Source: Deinococcus sp. (lineage in GTDB: Bacteria > Deinococcota > Deinococci > Deinococcales > Deinococcaceae). From it: a DNA stretch of 6,647 bases. The notes under the pieces are model-generated. The model made no database searches, had not been told where the DNA came from, and saw only the letters and a program-made list of their open reading frames with translations. The stretch lies in the NCBI GenBank assembly GCA_028287665.1, contig JAQBPF010000176.1, forward strand, positions 1 to 6,647. The letters are read 5' to 3'. Below are positions 1-4,594 of the stretch, in pieces. The translations under genes were made by a program, and so were the position numbers. Numbering within the stretch: position 1 is the first letter of the stretch; every line of letters starts with the position of its first letter.

Positions 1-14
1 AACACAAGGATGTT

Positions 15-93
15 GCCCGAAGTGTGAATTAAGTCATGTCACGCACCCATCACGGTCATCTGGTGCCGAGTAGTAAATTTCACACTTCTGGGC
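15..93. repeat. Imperfect long inverted repeat (about 79 nt span)
   Basis: The 11-mer AAGTGTGAATT at 20-30 is answered by AATTTCACACTT at 76-87, with one unpaired T at 78. Pairing continues outward: G19 with C88, then GCCC at 15-18 with GGGC at 90-93 after a bulged T89. This gives about 16 pairs around a 45-nt loop (31-75). The element lies about 100 nt past the stop of the leftward PAP2-like gene. It could be an RNA hairpin, a pair of operator half-sites for a gene left of the window, or the remnant of a small palindromic mobile element. No transposase or clear target duplication is visible. Confidence 0.4.
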
Positions 94-132
94 CGGGAAA
101 GCATGAATTTGTCAGAAAGGTCGGAACGCTGC

Positions 133-156
133 ATTTCTATTCAGATTTCTATTCAG
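133..156. repeat. 12-bp perfect tandem repeat, two copies
   Basis: ATTTCTATTCAG occurs twice back to back, at 133-144 and 145-156, in an AT-richer stretch just past the 3' end of the PAP2-like gene. It lies outside any supported gene. Replication slippage is the simplest explanation. The rest of 1-189 shows no gene, tRNA or clear terminator. Confidence 0.75.
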
Positions 157-189
157 CAGCCAGCTGCGGCCTCCAGACCAAATTGGCCC

Positions 190-1460
190 TCAGTGCTGGC
201 CAGCCAAGACGGCATCGGCCACCCGCAGGCCCACGTCCAGCCCGGCCGAACCGTCCACGCTCCAGTGAATGCCTCCCACACTGCGGCTGTAGGCAGCGTC
301 CTGTGCATCTTTGGTCAATTGGGCGGCGTCGCCCGGGAAAAAGGCAGCCAGGACCCGCGCCGCTGCCCCGCTGACACTGGCATGGCCGCTGGGACAGGAG
401 GGAAAGGGGGGGGTGGCGATCAGCGGTTTCCACCCGGCAAGGTCAGCCGATTGACCTGGCAGCCAGTTCTGTGGCCGGGCACGTTGTACTGAAATTTGGC
501 GCGCCAACACGCGATAAAAGCGTCGTGGCCGCTGACGGCGGTGAGGGCCAGCACCCGCGCTGTATCGGGGCCAGTGAGCGCGTGCTGGCGCGTGAGGGAC
601 GAGGCCTGCTCCAACCACATCCCGGCCGGAGTCACCGTGCCTGCTCCAGCCGCCCAATGGCGGGCCAGAGCGCGGTCCGCATCGGTCAGCTGGGTTTGCA
701 GTCCTGCAAATTTGGCGCGGTCTGCGGCAAATTCAGGGGCATTCCAGGCGGGAGGCGGCGTCACCTGCGGCAACGTCACTGCACCGGTGGCCATCGGGCT
801 GACCCATCCCCAATTCATTTCCAGCGCCTGTTGGCCTGCCAACGCCTGCCACTTGCCCTCTGAAAGTGACTGCGGACGGGTCGCGGCGGGGCGGTCTGCG
901 TGGTCGGCACGCGCAAAGAGCAGCACGCAGTCGGCAATGACGCCCGCCACCGCCCACTCGTCCGGGCCGTGTGGAAGGGCCGCCAACTGCTGCTGTAGGG
1001 CTTGGTTCAGGCCCGCCACATCCTGCGGAAACAGGTAGCTCTGGAGGCGCTGGGCAGCGATGGCAGCCACGGCGTCACTGTTCAGGGCGCGGCCAGAGGC
1101 ACTGGTAATGGTCTGCGCGTCGCTGACGGTGACCAGAACGAGGGCCAACGCGCGGGCCGCCCGCACCGGATTCAGCTTTCGTGTGCGGATCAGGGTCAAG
1201 GTGTCGGTAGTGATCCGGCGCGCCAGATCCGCGCTGAGGGTGGTCGGGGGTCCGGCAGCCACCTGACGGAGGCGGCGCTGCACATTGGGATGGTTAGCGT
1301 AGGCCAGAAAAGCGCGGCTGGGCAGTGCCACAAACGCTGGCAACTGGACAGAGGCAGACGGTCCTGCGGTTGGAGGTGCAAGTGCAACGCCGGGCTGAGC
1401 GGCCGCCAGAGACCCCGCCCAGAGCATCAACGTCAAAAGAGGGAAAGTGGGAAACTTCAT
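190..1460 (-). pseudogene. Frameshifted secreted PAP2 / vanadium haloperoxidase-like protein
   Basis: PAP2-superfamily enzymes are acid phosphatases or vanadium haloperoxidases sharing one phosphate/vanadate pocket. ATG at 1460 opens a signal peptide (MKFPTFPLL..., likely cleavage after AAA at 19-21), so the protein should be exported. The frame runs to a stop at 420 (346 codons), but the C-terminal catalytic half lies in the next frame and ends at TGA 190. Adding one C to the CCC run of codon 328 (+ strand 477-479) joins the frames into a 423-residue protein. That protein has the complete signature: KX6RP (322-330), 26 residues, PSGH (357-360), 31 residues, SRSVGGIHWSVD (392-403). The ACWRAKFQYN context before motif 1 is typical of bacterial vanadium-haloperoxidase-like proteins. 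As written, the product lacks motifs 2 and 3 and should be inactive. A real mutation and a sequencing error cannot be told apart here. Substrate unknown. Confidence 0.85.
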
Positions 1461-1466
1461 GTTCCT

Positions 1467-1475
1467 AAATTACCA
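1467..1475 (-). promoter_or_regulatory. Extended -10 of the PAP2-like gene
   Basis: Read on the minus strand this is TGGTAATTT, an extended -10 (TGN plus TANNNT), followed by 6 nt (AGGAAC) and the ATG at 1460. Transcription would start at or next to the ATG. AGGA within the spacer could also act as a short Shine-Dalgarno sequence if transcription starts further upstream. No convincing -35 is seen. Confidence 0.5.
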
Positions 1476-1561
1476 TCTATGTAAGATTTTTCTCATCAGG
1501 CTGGATGATCTGCCTTTATCCAACGGGTGGCATCTCTGGCCCTATTGCCCGGCCATAACCC

Positions 1562-1570
1562 TGCTAGCCT
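1562..1570 (+). promoter_or_regulatory. Extended -10 of mnmE (leaderless type)
   Basis: TGCTAGCCT matches an extended -10 (TGN plus TANNNT). It ends 7 nt before GTG 1578, so the transcript would begin at or next to the start codon. No purine-rich Shine-Dalgarno sequence lies before this GTG, which fits a leaderless mRNA. The hexamer placement supports GTG 1578 over the upstream in-frame GTG at 1527. Confidence 0.5.
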
Positions 1571-1577
1571 GCCCCGC

Positions 1578-2912
1578 GTGACTGCCTCCGCTTCTTCCCG
1601 CTCCGGCCTCTCGGACACCATTGCTGCTATTGCCACCGCCCCCGGCAGCGCGGGTGTGGGCATCGTGCGGGTCAGCGGCCCGAAGGCGCTGGCGGTGGCC
1701 GATGGAGCTTTTGTGGGCAAGCGGCGGCCCTCGCGCACCGCTGGTGGACGCTTTCTGTTTGGGCAACTGGTGGGTGCAGACGGCGAGGTGCTGGATGAAG
1801 GCCTCTGCCTGATTTTTCGGGGCGGGCGCAGCTATACGGGCGAGGATGTGGCCGAATTTCAGACCCACGGCAGCCCGGCAGTCCTGGCGCGGGTGCTGGC
1901 GCGGGCGCTGGAACTGGGGGCCCGCCCCGCCCGCCCCGGTGAATTTACCCTGAGGGCCTACCTGGCCGGAAGGCTGGACCTGGCGCAGGCCGAAGCCGTG
2001 CTGGGGCTGGTGGAAGCCCAGACCGACGCGGCCCGCAGGCAGGCCAGTCTGGGATTGTCAGGGGCGCTGGGGGCGAGGGTCACGCGGATTGCCGCCAATA
2101 TCACGCGCACGCTGGCGGCCATTCAGGCCATGCTGGATTACCCCGAAGAAGGCGTACCAGACGAAGACCGCGCCGCACCGCTGGCCGCAGCAGAGGCCGA
2201 TCTGACGGCGCTGGTGCAGAGCGCACGTGCCGGACAGATTTCGGCACGCGGCGCACGTCTGGCCCTGATCGGGAGGCCCAATGCGGGCAAAAGCAGCCTG
2301 CTGAACGCCCTGCTGGGCTACGAACGCTCGATCGTTACGCCCATTGCCGGAACCACCCGCGATTACCTGGAAGCGGGCCTGGAACTGGCAGGCGTACCCG
2401 TGACGCTGATCGACACGGCGGGCCTGCGCGACACCGCCGATGAAATTGAAGCGGCGGGGGTGCGTCAGGCCCACGCCCTGGCCGAACGCGCCGATCTGGT
2501 GTTGGCACTGGAAGACGGCAGCGAACCCCGCGAAGCCCTGCCCGCTGATTTGCCGGATGGAGCGCGGGTGCTGCGCGTGCAGACCAAAGCCGACCTGCCC
2601 GCCGCGTGGACTGATCCGAACGTGCTGCGCGTGAGTGCGGTAACAGGCGCAGGCTTGCCGGAACTGCGTGAGGCCGTCCATACCGCCCTGATCGGAGACG
2701 CGGCCCGTGGAGAAGCGTGGCTGACCACCGAACGGCAGGCCGACGCGGCCCGGCGGGCCCTGACCCAGGTGCAGGCGGCTGTACATCTGCCCGATGACCT
2801 CGCCGGATATGAGCTGGAAGAAGGCCTGCGTGCCCTGTCAGACCTTACCGGACGCGATGTACAGGAAGACGTGGTGGACGCCGTATTCCGGAATTTCTGC
2901 GTGGGGAAATAA
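1578..2912 (+). CDS. mnmE: tRNA uridine-5-carboxymethylaminomethyl modification GTPase MnmE
   Basis: MnmE works with MnmG to add (carboxymethyl)aminomethyl groups to the wobble U34 of certain tRNAs, using GTP and a methylene-tetrahydrofolate carbon donor, in the cytoplasm. The 444-residue product is of normal family length. Residues about 11-120 form the folate-binding N-domain ([11 protein letters not shown] near the start; [19 protein letters not shown] further on), followed by a helical domain. The inserted GTPase domain shows G1 GRPNAGKSS at 232-240 with the potassium-type Asn at 235, G2 GTTRD at 258-262, G3 DTAG at 279-282, G4 as TKAD at 336-339 in place of NKxD, and G5 SAVTG at 353-357. 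The chain ends in FCVGK, carrying the conserved catalytic-domain Cys at 441. GTG 1578 is chosen because homologues begin shortly before DTIAA and because a -10-like hexamer lies 7 nt upstream. The partner mnmG is not in the window. Confidence 0.97.
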   Translation: MTASASSRSGLSDTIAAIATAPGSAGVGIVRVSGPKALAVADGAFVGKRRPSRTAGGRFLFGQLVGADGEVLDEGLCLIFRGGRSYTGEDVAEFQTHGSPAVLARVLARALELGARPARPGEFTLRAYLAGRLDLAQAEAVLGLVEAQTDAARRQASLGLSGALGARVTRIAANITRTLAAIQAMLDYPEEGVPDEDRAAPLAAAEADLTALVQSARAGQISARGARLALIGRPNAGKSSLLNALLGYERSIVTPIAGTTRDYLEAGLELAGVPVTLIDTAGLRDTADEIEAAGVRQAHALAERADLVLALEDGSEPREALPADLPDGARVLRVQTKADLPAAWTDPNVLRVSAVTGAGLPELREAVHTALIGDAARGEAWLTTERQADAARRALTQVQAAVHLPDDLAGYELEEGLRALSDLTGRDVQEDVVDAVFRNFCVGK

Positions 2913-2920
2913 GAGGCAGT

Positions 2921-2934
2921 GAGTGCGGGCACTC
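2921..2934 (+). terminator. Small hairpin after mnmE, weak terminator candidate
   Basis: GAGTG (2921-2925) and CACTC (2930-2934) form a 5-bp stem with loop CGGG, starting 8 nt after the mnmE stop. There is no T-tract, so intrinsic termination is doubtful. The rest of the gap between the convergent mnmE and lepB genes (2935-3008) shows only weak pairing such as GGCAA 2953-2957 with TTGCC 2972-2976. Confidence 0.25.
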
Positions 2935-3008
2935 CGGGAAGTGGTGCGCCCAGGCAAGCTCTGACACCCGGTTGCCCCTCTCTACACTCCCTTGTTGATG
3001 GGGCCGCT

Positions 3009-3040
3009 TTTATCGGGCGACATCTGGTTTATCGGGCGAC
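3009..3040. repeat. 13-bp direct repeat spanning the lepB stop codon
   Basis: TTTATCGGGCGAC occurs at 3009-3021 and 3028-3040, a 19-bp period. The right copy encodes the last residues and TAA stop of lepB on the minus strand; the left copy lies just downstream. This looks like a short tandem duplication of the gene's 3' end. It does not alter the reading frame upstream of the stop. Confidence 0.75.
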
Positions 3041-3622
3041 CAACCCCGGCCTTGGCCACAGCCGGAAATTGGTTGGCCCCGCCACCTCTCTGAGGTCTAC
3101 CAGGCCGTAGGCGCGGGAATCGAGACTGGCCCCGATCCGGCGGTTGTCGCCCATGACCCACAGCTTGCCGGGCGGCAGCGTTTGAGCATTCTGATCGCCA
3201 ATAAACCCGTCGCTGACGTAGCTTTCGGCCAGCGTGCGGCCATTGACCACCAGTTGCCCACTGCGAATAGCCACGCTGTCGCCGGGCAGGGCCAGGACCC
3301 GCTTGACGTTGTAGGGGCGGTGCTGAATGCCCCAGACCGTTTCAAAGGCGTAGGGGCTCTCGGCAGGTGCCTTGAAAATAATGAGGTCGCCCCGGCGCGG
3401 GTAGGGTGTGGGCAGCCCCCAGGCCCGCAACCAGCGGGGATATTTCAGCAGCAGCAACAGGTCGCCGCTTTCCAGGGTCGGAGACATGCTTTCACCGTCT
3501 ACGCGGGCAAAGGTGCCGATAAACGTGGTGATCAGGTAGACGGGCAACAGCGCGCCCAGCAGCCAGATCCGAATGAAGGCCCGCCCCCCAGAGGCAGGGC
3601 GGGGGGAGGAAACAGGCGTCAC
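3029..3622 (-). CDS. lepB: Signal peptidase I (type I leader peptidase)
   Basis: Signal peptidase I cleaves signal peptides from exported preproteins at the outer face of the cytoplasmic membrane, using a Ser/Lys dyad. The 197-residue product has one hydrophobic segment at about 16-38. Then come box B SMSPT at 45-49 with the presumed nucleophile Ser45, box D VKRVLALPGD with the general-base Lys107, and box E GDNR at 158-161 running into SLDSRAYG. One membrane span and modest length fit the short Gram-positive/Deinococcus-like form rather than the longer E. coli enzyme. The start is uncertain: an ATG lies 3 codons upstream (3629-3631), but it sits inside the TAGCAT hexamer. GTG at 3620-3622 has the 7-nt spacing seen at mnmE, so I prefer it. 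The gene is convergent with mnmE and divergent from the FKBP gene. The PAP2-like protein and pullulanase encoded nearby have signal peptides and are plausible substrates, as are many other exported proteins. Confidence 0.95.
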   Translation of the reverse strand: MTPVSSPRPASGGRAFIRIWLLGALLPVYLITTFIGTFARVDGESMSPTLESGDLLLLLKYPRWLRAWGLPTPYPRRGDLIIFKAPAESPYAFETVWGIQHRPYNVKRVLALPGDSVAIRSGQLVVNGRTLAESYVSDGFIGDQNAQTLPPGKLWVMGDNRRIGASLDSRAYGLVDLREVAGPTNFRLWPRPGLVAR

Positions 3623-3629
3623 GCCGACC

Positions 3630-3638
3630 ATGCTAGCA
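3630..3638 (-). promoter_or_regulatory. Extended -10 of lepB (leaderless type)
   Basis: On the minus strand this reads TGCTAGCAT, an extended -10 (TGN plus TANNNT) ending 7 nt before GTG 3622. It nearly copies the mnmE start region: 17 of 21 positions agree from TGCTAGC through GCGTGAC. No Shine-Dalgarno sequence is apparent before either possible lepB start. Confidence 0.5.
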
Positions 3639-3747
3639 GCGGCACAGATGAGCCTGTTTGATGAGAGCCTGACTGCCCTGATTAGCTGAACAGCCGGTTT
3701 GTCTTCATGCCTGCTTCAGATTTGGGGGGCACAGCGCAGACGGGCGG

Positions 3748-3753
3748 TACGCT
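3748..3753 (+). promoter_or_regulatory. -10-like hexamer of the FKBP gene (leaderless type)
   Basis: TACGCT (TANNNT) is followed by 7 nt (ACCTGCC) and ATG 3761. No TGN extension, clear -35 or Shine-Dalgarno sequence is present. The same hexamer occurs before the small acidic gene on the opposite strand at 4427-4432. Confidence 0.42.
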
Positions 3754-3760
3754 ACCTGCC

Positions 3761-4093
3761 ATGACGGCTCAGGAACTGATTGTGGACAAGTACGAAGAGG
3801 GCACTGGAACGCCCGCTCAACCCGGAAAAATGGTGCGCGTGCACTACGTGGGCACGCTGGAAAATGGGCAGAAATTCGATTCCTCCCGCGACCGGGGCGA
3901 GCCGATCGAGTTCCCGCTGGGCGTGGGCTACGTCATTGCTGGCTGGGATCAGGGCATTGCCCAGCTGCGTGTGGGCGACCGCGCACGTCTGACCGTCCCG
4001 GCGCACCTCGGTTACGGTGACGCAGGCGTACCCGGCGTCATTCCTGGCGGCGCAACGCTGGTGTTTGACGTCGAACTCGTCGACGTGCGCTAA
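3761..4093 (+). CDS. FKBP-type peptidyl-prolyl cis-trans isomerase
   Basis: FKBP-type isomerases speed cis-trans isomerisation of Xaa-Pro bonds during protein folding. The 110-residue product is one complete FKBP domain, close to the size of human FKBP12, with no signal peptide, so it should be cytoplasmic. Residues matching the FKBP12 pocket are present in order: Tyr29 (VHYVG), Phe39 and Asp40 (GQKFDSS), Phe51, Val58-Ile59 (GYVIAGWD), Trp62, Tyr85 (GYGD) and Phe102 (LVFDVEL). It lacks the extra flap domain of SlyD-type proteins and the histidine-rich tail. ATG 3761 is chosen because the domain begins directly after it and a -10-like hexamer lies 7 nt upstream. The in-frame ATG at 3707 would add 18 low-complexity residues and looks spurious. 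The gene is divergent from lepB and convergent with the small acidic gene, separated from it by a hairpin. Confidence 0.96.
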   Translation: MTAQELIVDKYEEGTGTPAQPGKMVRVHYVGTLENGQKFDSSRDRGEPIEFPLGVGYVIAGWDQGIAQLRVGDRARLTVPAHLGYGDAGVPGVIPGGATLVFDVELVDVR

Positions 4094-4121
4094 ACCCGCG
4101 CACTACAACAAGGACTTTTCT

Positions 4122-4171
4122 CTGAGGAAGGCGGCGCTGCGGTGAAGTTCATCAGCGCCGCCTTCGGTCAG
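4122..4171. terminator. Large hairpin between convergent genes, likely bidirectional terminator
   Basis: GAAGGCGGCGCTG (4127-4139) and its exact complement CAGCGCCGCCTTC (4153-4165) form a 13-bp GC-rich stem with a 13-nt loop. CTGA 4122-4125 pairs with TCAG 4168-4171 beyond a small internal loop. The stem fills the gap between the FKBP stop (4093) and the stop of the small minus-strand gene (4172-4174), directly touching the latter. Neither direction has a T-tract after the stem, so it is not a textbook intrinsic terminator. Position and symmetry still favour a role in ending or protecting both transcripts. Confidence 0.65.
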
Positions 4172-4420
4172 CTATTCGTCGGCAGGCTTGTCTTCGATCA
4201 GCGTACTGTCCGAGCGGTAGTTGCCCTGTTCATCCAGATTGCCGCCCAACGTCACACTGGTGTCGGTGGTGCCAGGGCTGTCCTGAACCACGCCCGCACG
4301 TTCGGCGGGGTCGTTGGGGATGGGCGGGCGGGTGGCGCTCTCCGAATCCGTGCTGCGGTCCTGCGGGGCGTCGCCGTCAATGGTCAGGCCCATCTGCTCG
4401 TTGCTGGTATGTCCGGTCAT
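4172..4420 (-). CDS. Small acidic protein of unknown function
   Basis: I do not recognise a family. The 82-residue product (MTGHTSNEQMGLTIDGD... to ...TLIEDKPADE) has 17 Asp/Glu against 5 Lys/Arg. It contains no Cys, Trp or Phe and only one Tyr, and is rich in Thr, Ser, Gly and Pro. There is no signal peptide or membrane segment, so it is probably a soluble, largely disordered cytoplasmic protein. Support for a real gene: a TACGCT hexamer lies 6 nt before the ATG, the same signal seen at the FKBP gene; the stop abuts the large hairpin at 4122-4171; and no better gene covers this stretch. The opposite-strand frame (4142-4468) has no recognisable domain. It is divergent from the pullulanase gene. 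Function cannot be inferred from context. Confidence 0.7.
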   Translation of the reverse strand: MTGHTSNEQMGLTIDGDAPQDRSTDSESATRPPIPNDPAERAGVVQDSPGTTDTSVTLGGNLDEQGNYRSDSTLIEDKPADE

Positions 4421-4426
4421 GGGGCA

Positions 4427-4432
4427 AGCGTA
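4427..4432 (-). promoter_or_regulatory. -10-like hexamer of the small acidic gene (leaderless type)
   Basis: On the minus strand this is TACGCT, followed by 6 nt (TGCCCC) and ATG 4420. There is no Shine-Dalgarno sequence. The hexamer is identical to that before the FKBP gene. Confidence 0.4.
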
Positions 4433-4500
4433 GAACCGGGACCGGGCCTGCGCGTGTGCCCCACGTAAAGCCGAGTTGGGGAAGGGGCGCTTCTGGCCAG

Positions 4501-4522
4501 CTTCACCTCCGGGAACGTGAAG
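4501..4522. promoter_or_regulatory. Palindrome upstream of the pullulanase gene, possible operator
   Basis: CTTCAC (4501-4506) and GTGAAG (4517-4522) are perfect inverted half-sites separated by 10 nt. They lie about 56 bp or more upstream of the pullulanase -10, a plausible place for a regulator of carbohydrate genes. No regulator family is assigned. Confidence 0.3.
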
Positions 4523-4528
4523 AATAAA

Positions 4529-4545
4529 GACCTGTTCATCAGGTC
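4529..4545. promoter_or_regulatory. Second palindrome upstream of the pullulanase gene, possible activator site
   Basis: GACCTG TTCAT CAGGTC is a perfect 6-bp inverted repeat with a 5-nt centre. It ends 32 nt before the -10 hexamer, so it would sit just upstream of the -35 position, where activators usually bind. It could also be a chance hairpin. Pullulanase genes are often controlled by maltodextrin-responsive regulators, but that link here is inference. Confidence 0.33.
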
Positions 4546-4577
4546 ACTTCTGGCATCCCTCACATCCTGCGAACCAT

Positions 4578-4583
4578 TACAAT
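4578..4583 (+). promoter_or_regulatory. -10 hexamer of the pullulanase gene
   Basis: TACAAT is close to the TATAAT consensus and ends 11 nt before ATG 4595, predicting a 5' leader of only a few bases. No good -35 is seen at 16-18 nt spacing, in line with a need for an activator. No strong Shine-Dalgarno sequence precedes the ATG. Confidence 0.5.
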
Positions 4584-4594
4584 CCTGAGCACAC

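Noticed and set aside
406..413. Run of eight G (eight C in the coding strand of the PAP2-like gene) as the cause of the frameshift or a phase-variable switch
   Set aside because: The coding frame reads ATPPFPSCPSGH straight through this run and matches the family on both sides. The frame break lies about 65 nt away, at 477-479.
474..482. Programmed -1 ribosomal frameshifting in the PAP2-like gene
   Set aside because: A -1 slip at the CCC codon would give the right protein, but there is no X XXY YYZ slippery heptamer, and this family is not known to use recoding. Mutation or sequencing error is simpler.
36..863. Overlapping plus-strand open frames (36-374, 103-492, 471-863) as genes
   Set aside because: They lie opposite the PAP2-like coding strand, show no domain, and are the by-product of GC-rich codon bias.
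496..1484. Plus-strand frames at 496-1038 and 1002-1484
   Set aside because: Antisense to the conserved PAP2-like gene, with Arg/Ala/Gly-rich low-complexity translations and no plausible start signals.
1470..1484. TTAC-N7-GTAA palindrome as a Deinococcus radiation/desiccation response motif
   Set aside because: Only the outer four bases pair, and the spacing and core do not match the 17-bp motif as I know it.
1493..1508. TCATC-N6-GATGA inverted repeat between the PAP2-like gene and mnmE as an operator
   Set aside because: Five-bp arms are too short to stand out from chance in a gap of this size, although the divergent promoter position is suggestive.
1527..1577. Upstream GTG start for mnmE
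   Set aside because: It would add 17 residues not expected in the family, and the likely -10 hexamer (1565-1570) lies inside this extension.
2058..2786. 242-codon minus-strand frame opposite mnmE
   Set aside because: Antisense to a clear MnmE GTPase domain; the translation resembles no family.
3707..3760. Upstream ATG start for the FKBP gene
   Set aside because: The 18 added residues are low-complexity, are not a signal peptide, and span the -10-like hexamer.
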